A DNA stretch of 64,000 nt from Frankiales bacterium (GCA_025465155.1 JAODNJ010000070.1:22201-86200), one strand, 5' to 3'. Shown: positions 51,968-62,281, counted from the stretch's first letter. Numbers and translations: made by a program. The notes: generated by a model from the sequence alone, not told the origin.

Positions 51968-52177
51968 GTGGCCAAGCTGTCGTTCCTCGCCGGGTTCGGG
52001 GCCGGCTACGTGCTGGGCGCGAAGGCCGGGCGCGGGCGCTACGAGCAGATCCGGCGCGGGTGGGAGCACGCCAAGGACGACCCGCGGCTGCAGGGTCTGG
52101 CCGGTGTGGCGCAGGCGCGGGCGGACGCCGTCCTCTCCTCCGTCCGCACCCGCATGGGCAGCGGCACGCCGCGCTGA
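51968..52177 (+). CDS. Small YtxH-like protein
   Basis: This 69-residue protein (GTG start) opens with a glycine-rich membrane segment, LSFLAGFGAGYVLGAKAGRGRYEQI, as in YtxH-domain proteins of actinobacteria. A short amphipathic helix with RADAVLSSVRTRM follows. GGAGG lies 8 bases upstream. The function is unknown. It is the first chromosomal gene to the right of the tRNA. Confidence 0.8.
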   Translation: MAKLSFLAGFGAGYVLGAKAGRGRYEQIRRGWEHAKDDPRLQGLAGVAQARADAVLSSVRTRMGSGTPR

Positions 52178-52187
52178 GCGGCCACGG

Positions 52188-52751
52188 TCAGGACGGGCGC
52201 TCGGCAGCCAGCGCCTCTTCCAGCTTCTGCCGGGCGACCTCGCGGGCCGCGGGATCGTTGCGGTCGGCGTCGTGGTCGAAGACGACGGTCCACTCCCGCT
52301 CGGCCTGACCCGGGATCCGGCGGCCGACGACGAGTACCGCACCCCCGCTCGGCAACGGTGATCGCCGGCTGGCGACGACGGTCTGGTCCACCCGGCGGCG
52401 GACCACCGCCGGCAGCTCCCCGGGATCGACGACCACGAGCCGGCGCACGGGCTCCCGGCTCTGGACGCCGGGCTCGACCTCGCGCAGCGGAGTGACGGTA
52501 AAGCTGCCGCCGCCGTCGGCAGTCGCCTGCCACCGGGCAGAGCCGACCTCGTGCCAGCGCAGGAGGTCGCCGCCGGCGTCGATCGGCACTGTGCGCAGGC
52601 CGAGCGACGTCGCCACCAGCCAGCCCGGCTCCCTGCCGAGCACGCCCCAGGCCAGCACCCGCTCGTCCGGATCGGACGAGGCGGCCACGGCGGCGCGCAC
52701 CGCCTCCGGCGGCCGGGCGAACCGGCGGCGCACCCGGTCGAACACGTTCAC
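52188..52751 (-). CDS. Hypothetical protein downstream of dnaG
   Basis: This 187-residue soluble protein has a GTG start that overlaps the dnaG stop (GTGA), so it is translationally coupled. It shows a beta-rich, PH-like pattern: ERVLAWGVLGREPGWLVATSLGLRTVP and EVGSARWQATADGGGSFTVTPL. It is a frequent actinobacterial partner of dnaG with no known function. No active-site motif is apparent. Confidence 0.8.
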   Translation of the reverse strand: MNVFDRVRRRFARPPEAVRAAVAASSDPDERVLAWGVLGREPGWLVATSLGLRTVPIDAGGDLLRWHEVGSARWQATADGGGSFTVTPLREVEPGVQSREPVRRLVVVDPGELPAVVRRRVDQTVVASRRSPLPSGGAVLVVGRRIPGQAEREWTVVFDHDADRNDPAAREVARQKLEEALAAERPS

Positions 52752-54637
52752 GGGGTCAGCCCGCCCATCGCCCGCTCCCGCAGAGACCGCGCCTGCTGCT
52801 CGAGCGCGAGCAGCCGCCCGAAGCCCCGGGTGTACGCCTCGGCCTCCTCGACGGGGTTCATGCGCTGCAGCCTGCCCTTGAGGGCAGCCATCTCGCGCAC
52901 GGTGGCCATCTCCTGGAGCCGCGCCAGGATGGCGTTGACGTACAGGACGTCGGACTCGCCCGTGACTGCGCGCAGCGGCTCGACCGCGAGCGCGGTCAGC
53001 TGGGCCCGGGCGCTGTCGCGCGCGCAGTGGGCGGCCAGCTCGTCCAGCCAGGCCGGCCCGGTCACCCGAGTGGCGGCCGCCCCTCCGGCAGCCGCGACGG
53101 CGGCGGCCACGGCCGCGTAGTCGGGGTGGGTGTAGGCCTCGGGCGGGATGGCGTCGAAGGACGGGCCGGCCATCTCCGGCACCTGCAGTGCGGCCTTGAC
53201 CGCCTCGCGCTCGACCTCGACAGCGACGTCGTCCGGGCTGCGCCGAGGCATCCGTGGCCGGCCGCGGGACGGTGCCCTCTCTGCGTCACCGGTCAGCCGG
53301 CGGACCCGCTCGAGCACCTCGGACTCGTCGGTGTTGCCGATCAGGCCGGCCAAACGACGGGCGTAGGCCGGCCGCAGCGCGTGGTCCTTGATCTGCGCGA
53401 GCAGCGGCGCCGTCCGCTCCAGCGCCGCGACCCGACCCTCGACCGTGTCCAGGTCGTACTCCCCCAGCGTCGTCTTCAGCACGAACTCGATCAGCGGGGT
53501 CCGCCGGGCGACCAGGTCGCGGACGGCGGCGTCACCGTGCGCCTGGCGCAGCTCGCAGGGGTCACGGCCCTCGGACTCGACGGCGACGAAGGTCTGCGCG
53601 ACGAAGCGCTGATCCTCCTTGAAGGTCTTCATGGCGGCGGCCTGGCCGGCAGCGTCGCCGTCGAAGGTGTAGACCACCTCGCCGCGGAATTCGTCCTGGT
53701 CCATGAGCAGCCGGCGGAGCACGCCGATGTGCTCGGCCCCGAACGCGGTGCCGCAGGAGGCCACCGCCGTGGTGACGCCGGCCAGGTGGCAGGCCATGAC
53801 GTCGGTGTAGCCCTCGACGACGACGGCCTGGTGGCGCCGGGCGATGTCGCGCTTGGCCCGCTCGATGCCGTAGAGCACCGAGCTCTTCTTGTAGAGCGGG
53901 GTGTCGGGGGTGTTGAGGTACTTGGGCCCCGGGTCGTCGTCCATGAGCTTCCGGGCGCCGAAGCCGATGACGTCGCCGGTGATGTCGCGGATCGGCCAGA
54001 TCAGCCGCCGGTGGAAGCGGTCGATCAACGAGCCACGCGAGGACTCCTTGGCCAGCCCCCCGGTGACCAGCTCCTGCTGGGTGAACCCCTTGCCTCGCAG
54101 GTGTCGGGTGAGCGCGTCCCAGCCCGCGGGTGCGAACCCGCAGCCGAAGTCGACGGCGACCTGACGGTCGAAGCCCCGCTCGGCGAGGAACTGGCGCGCC
54201 GGTGCCGCCTCGGGGGTCATCAGTTGCTCGGAGTAGAACGCCGCCGCGGCGGCGTTGGCGGCGACCAGCCGGGCCCGCTGCCCCGCACCGGCCCGGTCGG
54301 GGGCGCCGGTGGGCCGGCCGCCGTCGTCCTCGTAGTGCAGTTCGACGTTCGCCCGCCCGGCCAGCAGTTCCACCGCCTCGGAGAAGGACAGGTGGTCGAT
54401 CTGCTGGATGAAGGAGATGACGTCACCGCCTTGCCCGCAACCGAAACAGTGGTAGAGGTTGCGCGCCGGCGTGACGTGGAAGGACGGCGACTTCTCGTCG
54501 TGGAAGGGGCAGAGCCCCTTGAGACTGCCGCCGCCGGCGCGCTTGAGCTGCAGGTGCTCGCCGACCACCTCGTCGATCCGGCTGCGCTCGCGCACCAGCG
54601 CGATGTCGGCCGCGCGGATGCGTCCCCGCCCGGCCAT
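52748..54637 (-). CDS. dnaG: DNA primase DnaG
   Basis: This 629-residue primase makes RNA primers at the replication fork. The CHC2 zinc finger has Cys43, His46, Cys64 and Cys67 ([13 protein letters not shown]...[11 protein letters not shown]). The Toprim domain has [16 protein letters not shown] and [13 protein letters not shown], and a helicase-binding C-terminal region follows. The start [20 protein letters not shown] is the normal one; upstream extension runs through the adjacent gene. The full-length, conserved form indicates the main chromosomal copy. Confidence 0.98.
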   Translation of the reverse strand: MAGRGRIRAADIALVRERSRIDEVVGEHLQLKRAGGGSLKGLCPFHDEKSPSFHVTPARNLYHCFGCGQGGDVISFIQQIDHLSFSEAVELLAGRANVELHYEDDGGRPTGAPDRAGAGQRARLVAANAAAAAFYSEQLMTPEAAPARQFLAERGFDRQVAVDFGCGFAPAGWDALTRHLRGKGFTQQELVTGGLAKESSRGSLIDRFHRRLIWPIRDITGDVIGFGARKLMDDDPGPKYLNTPDTPLYKKSSVLYGIERAKRDIARRHQAVVVEGYTDVMACHLAGVTTAVASCGTAFGAEHIGVLRRLLMDQDEFRGEVVYTFDGDAAGQAAAMKTFKEDQRFVAQTFVAVESEGRDPCELRQAHGDAAVRDLVARRTPLIEFVLKTTLGEYDLDTVEGRVAALERTAPLLAQIKDHALRPAYARRLAGLIGNTDESEVLERVRRLTGDAERAPSRGRPRMPRRSPDDVAVEVEREAVKAALQVPEMAGPSFDAIPPEAYTHPDYAAVAAAVAAAGGAAATRVTGPAWLDELAAHCARDSARAQLTALAVEPLRAVTGESDVLYVNAILARLQEMATVREMAALKGRLQRMNPVEEAEAYTRGFGRLLALEQQARSLRERAMGGLTP

Positions 54638-55128
54638 CAGCCCGCGGCCCCGGCCGCAGCGGCCGCACCCGCAGAGCGACGGCGCAGCGTGAGCTCCAGC
54701 CACAGCAGGAAGACCTGGGCGTCGAGGGTCAGTGGCGCGTCCAGGGAGAGGGTCGGCCGCGGCACCCACCGGCTGGTGTTGCCGCTCGCGCCGACCTCGC
54801 GGCCGTCGACCAGGTACGTCCGGGTGCCCTTCCACCACGACCCGGGGCGGATCTCGACGGAGGTGCCGTCGAGATCAGCGGTCCAGGTGCCCTTCCAGAG
54901 CGACACGGGCCGGGCGGAGAACCGGACGACGTCCTCGTGCTCCGCCGCCCGCCGGCCGACCAGCTCACGGCCACGGCGGGTGAAGACCCACTCGCGCTCC
55001 CCGGTCCGCGCGGTCGCCTGCTCCCGCCACGGGGCGGCGTGCAGTGATCCCACCACCGAGCCGTCGCGCAGTACCGGCATGCTCTCCCGGTCCACCCCCG
55101 AGGTGCCGGGCTTGCCCAGTTCGATCAT
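54637..55128 (-). CDS. Hypothetical protein upstream of dnaG
   Basis: This 163-residue protein starts [16 protein letters not shown] with GAGGAGG 6 bases upstream. It is beta-rich with a repeated [36 protein letters not shown] pattern, like tubby/DUF-type actinobacterial proteins, and ends in an Ala/Gly tail. Its stop joins the dnaG start (TGATG), so the two are translated together. Function unknown. Confidence 0.8.
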   Translation of the reverse strand: MIELGKPGTSGVDRESMPVLRDGSVVGSLHAAPWREQATARTGEREWVFTRRGRELVGRRAAEHEDVVRFSARPVSLWKGTWTADLDGTSVEIRPGSWWKGTRTYLVDGREVGASGNTSRWVPRPTLSLDAPLTLDAQVFLLWLELTLRRRSAGAAAAAGAAG

Positions 55129-55138
55129 CAGCGCCTCC

Positions 55139-55768
55139 TCAGTTGATCCCGGGTGCACCGGCGACGCTGCGGCCGGTCAGCCGATAGACGAGGTAGGCCG
55201 CCGTCTCCCGGAGGATGTAGCGGAACTGCGTGTTGCGGGTCTGTACGGCGGGCCCCTGCCGGGTGGGCGAGCTGGCCGCGACCAGCCCGGAGTCGTCCGC
55301 CATCTTCTGCGCCCGCATCGAGTGCCAGGGGTCGGTGACCAGGACCGCCGTCCGCCAGCCGTGCTCCTGGAAGACCGCCGCGACGTCCCGCATGCTCTGC
55401 AGCGTGTCGGCCCCCTGCGGGACGGCGAGCAGGGACGTGGTGCCGACGCCCTCGCGGGCCAGGTAGTCACGACCCGCCTGGGCCTCGGTGAACTGGTCAC
55501 CGGCCTGCTTACCGCCGACGGTCACGATGACCGGCGCGATGCCCTCCCCGTACAGCGCCCGGGCGTGCTCCAGCCGGGCCGCGAAGATGGGCGACGGGAC
55601 GCCGTTGTACTGCGCGGAGCCGAGCACCACGATCGCATCGGAGTGCGGGCGGGCATCCTGCCGGGCGCTCCACCAGATGGCCAGCGCCGTCGACCCGGCA
55701 ATGAGCACCACGGCGAGGATCAGGGCGGCGATCACCCTGCCGACCAGGCTCCCGAACCGCACCCGCAC
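55139..55768 (-). CDS. YdcF/SanA-family protein (DUF218)
   Basis: This 209-residue protein has an N-terminal membrane anchor (about 9-32) and a DUF218 domain: DAIVVLGSAQYNGVPSPIFAARLEHARALY, TVGGKQAGDQFTEAQAGRDYLAREGV and VLVTDPWHSMRAQKMADDSG. Members are linked to cell-envelope functions. It lies 10 bases upstream of the dnaG-linked gene. The 161 bases on the other side, up to the dikinase stop, contain no gene. Confidence 0.92.
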   Translation of the reverse strand: MRVRFGSLVGRVIAALILAVVLIAGSTALAIWWSARQDARPHSDAIVVLGSAQYNGVPSPIFAARLEHARALYGEGIAPVIVTVGGKQAGDQFTEAQAGRDYLAREGVGTTSLLAVPQGADTLQSMRDVAAVFQEHGWRTAVLVTDPWHSMRAQKMADDSGLVAASSPTRQGPAVQTRNTQFRYILRETAAYLVYRLTGRSVAGAPGIN

Positions 55769-55929
55769 AGGTCATGGGTACCACGCGGCACCGACGCCGT
55801 GAGACCCCTGGGGACGATGTGCCGGACACGCCCCGTGACCATCGGCAAGTGGCTGGGCGACACGCCGGTGAGGGCAGCCATTCGCCGATGATCGCGACCG
55901 GAAAGGGAGCGGCCGGAAGGGAGCGGCGC

Positions 55930-58650
55930 TCAGGAACCGGCGCGGTCTCCCCCGAGCGCCGCCCGTCCCGCCTCGAGCCGGGCCACCGGGACGCGGAAGG
56001 GCGAGCAGGACACGTAGTCCAGCCCCACCTCGTGGAAGAAGTGCACCGAGTCGGGGTCGCCGCCGTGCTCGCCGCAGATGCCGAGCTTCAGATCCGGCCG
56101 CGCCGCCCGGCCGCCCTCGACCGCGATCTCGACCAGGCGTCCGACGCCGGGGATGTCGAGGGACTCGAAGGGCGAGATCCCGAAGATGCCCTTGTCCAGG
56201 TAGGCATGGAAGAACGCGGACTCGACGTCGTCCCGGGAGAAGCCCCACGTCATCTGCGTGAGGTCGTTCGTGCCGAAGGAGAAGAAGTCGGCCGCCCCCG
56301 CGATCTCCCCGGCGGTGAGCACCGCCCGGGGCACCTCGATCATGGTGCCGATCGTGGCCGGGACGTCCACGCCCTGCTCCTCGGCGACGTCGGCGAGGAC
56401 CTTCTCCGCTTCCTCGCGGATCGCCTCGAGCTCCTGCACGGCGCCCACCAGCGGGATCATGATCTCCGGATGCGGGTCGCCGCCGGCCTTCTTCCGCTCG
56501 GCCGCGGCCTCGGCGATCGCCCGCACCTGCATGGTGAACAGGCCCGGGACCACCAGCCCGAGCCGGACGCCACGCAGCCCGAGCATGGGGTTCTGCTCGT
56601 GCATCGCCTGCACCGCGGCCAGGAGCCGCAGAGTCCCCTCGTCCTGCTCTCCCCGCTCCTCCGCGACGGCGACGCGGACGGACAGATCGGTCAGGTCGGG
56701 CAGGAACTCGTGCAACGGCGGGTCCAGCAGCCGGATCGTCGTCGGCAGCCCGTCCATGGCCTCGAAGATCTCCAGGAAGTCCTGCCGTTGGAGGGGCTCG
56801 AGCGTCTCCAGCGCGTCGTTCCGGCCCTGCTCGTCCTCGGCCAGGATCAGCGCCTCGACCAGCTGCCGCCGGTCGCCGAGGAACATGTGCTCGGTGCGGC
56901 ACAGCCCGATCCCCTGCGCCCCGAACCGCCTGGCGCGGGCGGAGTCCTCCGGGGTGTCCGCGTTCGTCCGCACGGCCAGCCGCCGCACCTCGTCGGCGTG
57001 GGTGAGGATCCGGTGCACGCTCGTCACCAGGTCGTCGGCCTGGTCGGAGTCCGGGTCGATCTCGCCCTCGAAGTAGCGGACGACCGACGACGGCTCGACC
57101 GGCACCTCACCCAGCCACACCCGGCCGGTCGATCCGTCGATGGAGATGACGTCGCCCTCGCTGACGACCGTGCCGTCCGGGGCGGTGAACCTCCGGCCCT
57201 TGGTGTCGACCTTGAGCTCCTCGGCGCCGCACACGCAGGTCTTGCCCATCCCCCGGGCGACGACGGCGGCGTGCGAGGTCTTGCCGCCACGGCTGGTGAG
57301 GACGCCCTGCGCGGCGATCATCCCGGAGAGGTCGTCGGGGTTGGTCTCCCGGCGGACCAGGATGACGTGCTCGCCCTTCTGCGCCTCCTGGACGGCCGTC
57401 TCGGAGGAGAACACCGCCTTTCCGACCGCCGCACCCGGCGAGGCGTTCATGCCCTGGGTGAGCTGCCGGGCGTCGCCACCCTCGACGAACCGCGGGAACA
57501 TCAGCTGCGCCAGCTGGTCGCCGGTCACCCGGCGGACCGCCTCGTCCATGTCGATGAGGCCCTCGTCGACCAGCTGGGTGGCGATGACGAACGCGGCCCC
57601 GGCCGTCCGCTTGCCCACGCGGGTCTGCAGCATCCAGAGCTTGTTGCGCTCGACGGTGAACTCGATGTCGCACAGGTCGCGGTAGTGCGACTCCAGCCGC
57701 GACATGATCGACATGAGCTGGTCGTAGGCGCTCTTGTCGATGCTCTCGAGGTCCTTCAGCGGCACGGTGTTGCGGATGCCGGCGACGACGTCCTCGCCCT
57801 GCGCGTTCTGCAGGTAGTCGCCGTACACGCCCTGCGCGCCGCTGCCGGGGTCACGGGTGAAGGCGACCCCGGTCCCGGAGTCCATCCCGAGATTGCCGAA
57901 GACCATGGCGACGACGTTGACCGCGGTGCCGGCGTCCTCCGGAATGCGCTCCCGACGTCGGTACAGGATCGCCCGCTCGGCGTTCCAGCTGTCGAAGACG
58001 GCGTTGATCGCGAGGTCCATCTGCTCCCGCGGGTCCTGCGGGAAGTCGCGGCCGGTGTGCTCCCGCACGATGGCCCTGAACCGGCCGACGACGTCCCTGA
58101 GGTGCTCGGTGTCGAGGTCCAGGTCGAGGTCGGTGCCCTGCTCGCGCTTCACCTCGTCGAGCGCGTGCTCGAAGTGCTCGCCGTCGATGTCGAGGACCGT
58201 CTTGCCGAACATCTGGATGAGCCGGCGGTAGGAGTCCCAGGCGAACCGCTCGCTGCCGGACTGGGCGGCCAGCCCCTGCACGGAGTCGTCGTTCAGGCCG
58301 ACGTTCAGGACGGTCTCCATCATCCCGGGCATCGAGGCGGCGGCCCCCGACCGGACGGAGACCAGGAGGGGGTCGCCCGGGTCGCCGAGGATCTTGGCCA
58401 TCGCCTTCTCCAGGGCGGTGAGGTGCTCGGACACCTGCGCCCCGAGATCCTCCGGCGTGCTGCCGTGCTCCAGGTAGTAGCGGCAGGCGTCGGTGGTGAT
58501 CGTGAATCCCGGGGGTACCGGCAGCCCGAGGTTGGTCATCTCGGCGAGGTTGGCGCCCTTGCCGCCGAGCAGGTCCTTCTGGTCCTTGTTGCCCTCGCTG
58601 AAGTCGTAGACCCACTTCTTCGTGGTGGACCCCTGCCCGTTCCCGCTCAC
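55930..58650 (-). CDS. ppdK: Pyruvate, phosphate dikinase
   Basis: This 906-residue enzyme interconverts pyruvate, ATP and phosphate with phosphoenolpyruvate, AMP and pyrophosphate. The N-terminal ATP-grasp domain starts KKWVYDFSEGNKDQKDLLGGKGANLAEM. The phosphohistidine loop is LTSRGGKTSHAAVVARGMGK, and the PEP/pyruvate barrel has GLCRTEHMF and a C-terminal GICGEHGGDP with the catalytic Cys. The GTG at 58650 with GGAGG upstream gives the family length; an ATG 17 codons earlier adds non-conserved residues. Confidence 0.98.
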   Translation of the reverse strand: MSGNGQGSTTKKWVYDFSEGNKDQKDLLGGKGANLAEMTNLGLPVPPGFTITTDACRYYLEHGSTPEDLGAQVSEHLTALEKAMAKILGDPGDPLLVSVRSGAAASMPGMMETVLNVGLNDDSVQGLAAQSGSERFAWDSYRRLIQMFGKTVLDIDGEHFEHALDEVKREQGTDLDLDLDTEHLRDVVGRFRAIVREHTGRDFPQDPREQMDLAINAVFDSWNAERAILYRRRERIPEDAGTAVNVVAMVFGNLGMDSGTGVAFTRDPGSGAQGVYGDYLQNAQGEDVVAGIRNTVPLKDLESIDKSAYDQLMSIMSRLESHYRDLCDIEFTVERNKLWMLQTRVGKRTAGAAFVIATQLVDEGLIDMDEAVRRVTGDQLAQLMFPRFVEGGDARQLTQGMNASPGAAVGKAVFSSETAVQEAQKGEHVILVRRETNPDDLSGMIAAQGVLTSRGGKTSHAAVVARGMGKTCVCGAEELKVDTKGRRFTAPDGTVVSEGDVISIDGSTGRVWLGEVPVEPSSVVRYFEGEIDPDSDQADDLVTSVHRILTHADEVRRLAVRTNADTPEDSARARRFGAQGIGLCRTEHMFLGDRRQLVEALILAEDEQGRNDALETLEPLQRQDFLEIFEAMDGLPTTIRLLDPPLHEFLPDLTDLSVRVAVAEERGEQDEGTLRLLAAVQAMHEQNPMLGLRGVRLGLVVPGLFTMQVRAIAEAAAERKKAGGDPHPEIMIPLVGAVQELEAIREEAEKVLADVAEEQGVDVPATIGTMIEVPRAVLTAGEIAGAADFFSFGTNDLTQMTWGFSRDDVESAFFHAYLDKGIFGISPFESLDIPGVGRLVEIAVEGGRAARPDLKLGICGEHGGDPDSVHFFHEVGLDYVSCSPFRVPVARLEAGRAALGGDRAGS

Positions 58651-58782
58651 GTGCCCCTCCGCGCTCCCCGGCCGCGGCGCCGGCAACCCGGATGCCGGCA
58701 CCAGACGTCTCGGACGTCATCTGTAGTACCGGCGATCTTGTCCTACGGGCGGGCCGAACGCGAGAGCAACCGGCGAACGCCG

Positions 58783-59238
58783 TCAGCCGTCCGGGTGGGT
58801 CCCGCAGACCTTGGCGCCACCCTCGCTGACGACGGTCACGGTCGAGGTGCCGCCGCCCGCCCAGCGCACCTGGACCAGCTCCACCGGCTTCCCGCCGCGG
58901 CGGGTCGACGAGCTGTGCACCACGGTCCCGGTGCCCTGGCCGAGGTAGGCCCGTGCCAGGTCACCGGGCTTCAGCCGTGCCCGCTCGGCGTCGCAGAGCA
59001 GGCCGTAGGAGGTCTCGGTGTCCCCCGCGGCCAGCGCCTTGACGAAGACGCCGGTGACCTCGCGCGACTGCTCCGACTGCGACCCGGTGATCAGCGGCAG
59101 CGCCACCACCGCCGCGACCGCGACCACCGTCGTGCCGCCCAGAATGCCGGCGATCAGCCCGCGGCGACGGCGACCCGTGCCCGTGTGCAACGGTGCGGGG
59201 CCCTCGTCGTAGAGGAAGGGGCCTGGTGCGCCGGTCAT
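58783..59238 (-). CDS. Membrane-anchored protein, DUF4878-like
   Basis: This 151-residue protein has a cytoplasmic N-terminus, one membrane helix (about 28-51, LIAGILGGTTVVAVAAVVALPLI) and an outside NTF2-like domain (VTGVFVKALAAGDTETSYGLLCDAERARLKPGDLARAYLG), the pattern of small actinobacterial DUF4878-type proteins. The ATG overlaps the dusB stop (ATGA). Role unknown. Confidence 0.83.
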   Translation of the reverse strand: MTGAPGPFLYDEGPAPLHTGTGRRRRGLIAGILGGTTVVAVAAVVALPLITGSQSEQSREVTGVFVKALAAGDTETSYGLLCDAERARLKPGDLARAYLGQGTGTVVHSSSTRRGGKPVELVQVRWAGGGTSTVTVVSEGGAKVCGTHPDG

Positions 59239-60407
59239 CCGCCGCTCACCAGAAGCTCGGCTCCGACCGGCGGCCGGGGGTCGTCGCGGTCGGCCAGCCA
59301 GCCCTCGGGCAGCGCGACCGGCCGGGGGCTGCTCGTGCGCCCGCGCGGGCCGCCCAACACCTCGGTCGGGTAGGGCTGGTCGGGGATGCGGTCCAGCAGG
59401 GCGGCGAGCTCGTCGAGGCTGCTCACCATCGCGAGCGCCCGGCGGGCGTCGGACCCGACCGAGAAGCCCTTGAGGTACCACGCGACGTGCTTGCGGAAGT
59501 CGGTGCAGCCGTGCCGCTCGCCCTGGTCCGCCGAGAGCAGCGCCGCGTGCCGGTGCATGATCGCGGCGACCTCGCGCAGCGTCGGCAGCGCGCGGCGGCC
59601 CGACCCGGCGAAGGCCGCGGCGAGATCGGCGAACAGCCACGGCCGGCCGAGGCACCCACGCCCGACGACGACGCCGGCGCAGCCGGTGGCCGCGACCATG
59701 GCCAGCGCGTCGTCGGCCTCCCAGATGTCGCCGTTGCCGAGCACCGGGATGCCGACCTCGTCGACCAGCCGGGCGATGTGCGACCAGTCGGCGGTTCCGC
59801 TGTAGAGCTGGTCGGCGGTGCGGCCGTGCAGCGTGATGGCGGCGGCCCCCTCGCCCTCGGCGATCCGGCCTGCGTCCAGGTACGTGACGTGCCCGGCGTC
59901 GATGCCGACCCGGGTCTTCACGGTGACCGGGACGTCGCCCGCGGCACGGACGGCGGCGCGCACGATCCCCTCGAACAGCCGGCGCCGCCAGGGCAGCGCC
60001 GCTCCCCCGCCCTTGCGGGTCACCTTGGGCACCGGGCAGCCGAAGTTGAGATCGATGTGCGCCGGCCGGGTGCCGGCCACACGCTCGTCGACCAGCATCT
60101 CCACCGCGCGGCCCACCGTGACCGGGTCCACGCCGTACAGCTGCACGGAGAACGCGTCCGCCTCGTCCGTGGTCGCGCGGACCATCTGCAGCGTCTTCTC
60201 GTTGCGCTCGACCAGCGCGCGGGTGGTGATCATCTCGCAGACGTAGAGCCCGGCCCCGAACTCGCGGCAGAGGGTGCGGAACGCCGGGTTGGTGATGCCG
60301 GCCATCGGCGCCAGGACGACGGCGGGGTCGACGGTCAGCGTGCCGAGCCGGAGCGGGGCGGGGCCTGCCGCGGCGACGTCGTCCTCCCGCTCGAGCGTGC
60401 TGGTCAC
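59235..60407 (-). CDS. dusB: tRNA-dihydrouridine synthase (DusB family)
   Basis: This 390-residue flavoenzyme reduces uridines in the tRNA D-loop. PMAGITNPAFRTL near residue 30 binds FMN. DLNFGCPVPKVTRKGGGAALP contains the catalytic Cys, and VKTRVGID, TLHGRTADQLYSG and PVLGNGDIW complete the TIM-barrel motifs. The GTG start (VTSTLEREDD) was chosen because the family opens about 20 residues before the barrel. The 64 bases upstream separate it from the response regulator. Confidence 0.96.
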   Translation of the reverse strand: MTSTLEREDDVAAAGPAPLRLGTLTVDPAVVLAPMAGITNPAFRTLCREFGAGLYVCEMITTRALVERNEKTLQMVRATTDEADAFSVQLYGVDPVTVGRAVEMLVDERVAGTRPAHIDLNFGCPVPKVTRKGGGAALPWRRRLFEGIVRAAVRAAGDVPVTVKTRVGIDAGHVTYLDAGRIAEGEGAAAITLHGRTADQLYSGTADWSHIARLVDEVGIPVLGNGDIWEADDALAMVAATGCAGVVVGRGCLGRPWLFADLAAAFAGSGRRALPTLREVAAIMHRHAALLSADQGERHGCTDFRKHVAWYLKGFSVGSDARRALAMVSSLDELAALLDRIPDQPYPTEVLGGPRGRTSSPRPVALPEGWLADRDDPRPPVGAELLVSGG

Positions 60408-60471
60408 ACGACCCAGGGTAGGCGGACCCGTCGCGGGGGCCGGAGGCCTCCCGACGCGGACGATCGCGATG

Positions 60472-61080
60472 TCACAGCAGCCAGCCCTGCTGCTCGGCAG
60501 TGCGCACCGCCTCGGTCCGGTTCCGGGCCCCGGTCTTGCCGATGGCCGCCGAGAGGTGGTTGCGCACCGTGCCCTCAGACAGGTACAGCGCGGCGGCCAC
60601 GTCGGCGACGGTGCCGTGGTCACGCGCCGCCCGCAGCACCTCGGTCTCCCGCGCGGTCAGCGGGCTCGCGCCGGAGACGAGGGACTCCTCGGCCAGCGCG
60701 GGGTCGAGCACGCGCAGGCCCGCGTGCACCCGCCGGACGGCCTCGGCCAGCTGCCGGGCCGGGGTGTCCTTGACGACGAAACCGCTGGCACCTGCCTCCA
60801 CCGCCCGGCGGAGGTAGCCCGGACGGCCGAACGTGGTGACCATCAGCACCCGGCACGAGGGCAGGGCACCGCGGACAGCAGCGGTCGCCGCGATCCCGTC
60901 CAGGCCTGGCATCTCGACGTCCATCAGGACGACGTCCGCCTTCGCCTCCACCGCGGCGGCCACGACCTGGTCCCCGCGGCCGACCTCGCCGACGACCGTG
61001 AGGTCCGGCTCCAGGTCCAGCAGCGCGGCCAGCGCGCCGCGGACCAGCGCCTGGTCGTCGGCGAGCAACAGCCGGATCAC
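60472..61080 (-). CDS. NarL/LuxR-family response regulator
   Basis: This 202-residue regulator has a receiver domain with the acidic pair in LLLADDQALVR, phosphoacceptor Asp in VVLMDVEMPGLDG and Lys in GFVVKDTP. The C-terminal HTH is LTARETEVLRAARDHGTVADVAAALYLSEGTVRNHLS. It pairs with the overlapping histidine kinase (GTG start, GTGA overlap). The pair likely controls the ABC transporter genes in the same operon, as in DesKR-type systems. Confidence 0.95.
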   Translation of the reverse strand: MIRLLLADDQALVRGALAALLDLEPDLTVVGEVGRGDQVVAAAVEAKADVVLMDVEMPGLDGIAATAAVRGALPSCRVLMVTTFGRPGYLRRAVEAGASGFVVKDTPARQLAEAVRRVHAGLRVLDPALAEESLVSGASPLTARETEVLRAARDHGTVADVAAALYLSEGTVRNHLSAAIGKTGARNRTEAVRTAEQQGWLL

Positions 61081-62261
61081 GCCGCTCCCCCGCCGGCGAC
61101 GACCCGCAGCAGGAACCCGCTCTCGGGTGCCCGCTCGATCTCGACCCGCGCACGGACCTGCTCCGCACGGGTGCGCAGCCCGGCCAGGCCCGAACCCGTG
61201 CCGCAGCCACCCGGTCCGCGGCCGTCGTCGCGGATCTCGACGCAGTCGGCGGTCAGCCGCACCCCGCACCAGGTGGCCCCGGAGTGACGGACGACGTTGG
61301 TCACGCCCTCGCGCAGTGCCCACGCGAACAGCTCGCGGTGCCGGGCGGGGACGACGTCGACGGCCGAGGGCAGGTCGGCCGCGATGCCGGCGGCGGCCAG
61401 GGCCTGCCGGGCGGTGGCCAGCTCGCCGGTGAGGGAGACGTGGCGGGTGCCCGACACGGTGGCCCGGACGTCGGCCAGTGCCTCGCGGGCCAGCCGCTCG
61501 ACGTCGGCGACCTCCGCGCGGGCGCGGTCGGCGGCCGGGCCGGCCGGCAGCTCCTCCAGCAGCCGGCCGGCGAGCTCGGTCTTCACGGCGATCACGGTCA
61601 GCGAGTGGCCGAGGATGTCGTGCACATCGCGCCCCATCCGCTCGCGCTCGCGAGTGACGGCGAGGTCGACCAGTTGCTCCCGGGCCCGGGCCAGCTGTGC
61701 GTTGCGCTCGATCACCTGCGAGATCCCGTACGCCGCGAAGCAGGCCAGGAGGAGGCTCGTGACGAAGCCGTCCTGCGGCGTCCACCCCGGAACGACGCGG
61801 GGCAGCCCCACGGCGAGCAGGACGAGGGCGGCGACGACCGCCAGGGACCGCCGCAGCGGCAGCGTCATGGACGCGGTCACGCCGAGGTAGACCAGCCCCC
61901 CGAGTGTCGACTCCCCCCCTGCTGGCGCGGCCAGCGCCAGGAGCACCGAACCGATCGCGAGAGCGAGCCAGACGTCAGCCGGCCGACGCGACCCGTCGGC
62001 CGCACGCCGGCTGCGCCACCAGACGAAGAAGGCGAGGAAGCCGCCGGCGAAGGCGAGCAACGCCGCCACGGCGAGGACCCGCCACGGGAGGGGTGCGGTC
62101 CGCGACGACCACGCGTCCCTGAGGGGCTGCAGGAGGTAGAACAGCCAGACCGCGGCGAACACCCAGCCGAACCGCCCGGGTCTGCGGCCGTCCTCGAACG
62201 GCGCCGGACGTCCGGCGGGCGACGCCGCGCCCTGGGCCGTGCCCTCGGAGCCGGCGGTCAC
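61077..62261 (-). CDS. Sensor histidine kinase (HisKA_3 type)
   Basis: This 394-residue kinase has about five membrane helices in the first 180 residues, then a HisKA_3 dimerisation domain with the phosphoacceptor His in GRDVHDILGHSLTVIAVKTEL, and an ATPase domain with EGVTNVVRHSGA (N box) and DDGRGPGGCGTGSGLAGLRTRAEQV (G boxes). The GTG start (VTAGSEGTAQGA) lies 20 bases after the permease stop. There is no extracellular sensor domain, so it probably senses within the membrane. Confidence 0.94.
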   Translation of the reverse strand: MTAGSEGTAQGAASPAGRPAPFEDGRRPGRFGWVFAAVWLFYLLQPLRDAWSSRTAPLPWRVLAVAALLAFAGGFLAFFVWWRSRRAADGSRRPADVWLALAIGSVLLALAAPAGGESTLGGLVYLGVTASMTLPLRRSLAVVAALVLLAVGLPRVVPGWTPQDGFVTSLLLACFAAYGISQVIERNAQLARAREQLVDLAVTRERERMGRDVHDILGHSLTVIAVKTELAGRLLEELPAGPAADRARAEVADVERLAREALADVRATVSGTRHVSLTGELATARQALAAAGIAADLPSAVDVVPARHRELFAWALREGVTNVVRHSGATWCGVRLTADCVEIRDDGRGPGGCGTGSGLAGLRTRAEQVRARVEIERAPESGFLLRVVAGGGAA

Positions 62262-62281
62262 GGGGAGCAGTCTCGTCTCCG

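Noticed and set aside
53027..55891. A 954-codon plus-strand frame
   Set aside because: It is antisense to dnaG and the two genes beside it, with composition typical of shadows.
55774..59373. A 1199-codon plus-strand frame
   Set aside because: It is the complement of the dikinase gene and neighbours, caused by high GC at third positions; the minus-strand product is an unmistakable enzyme.
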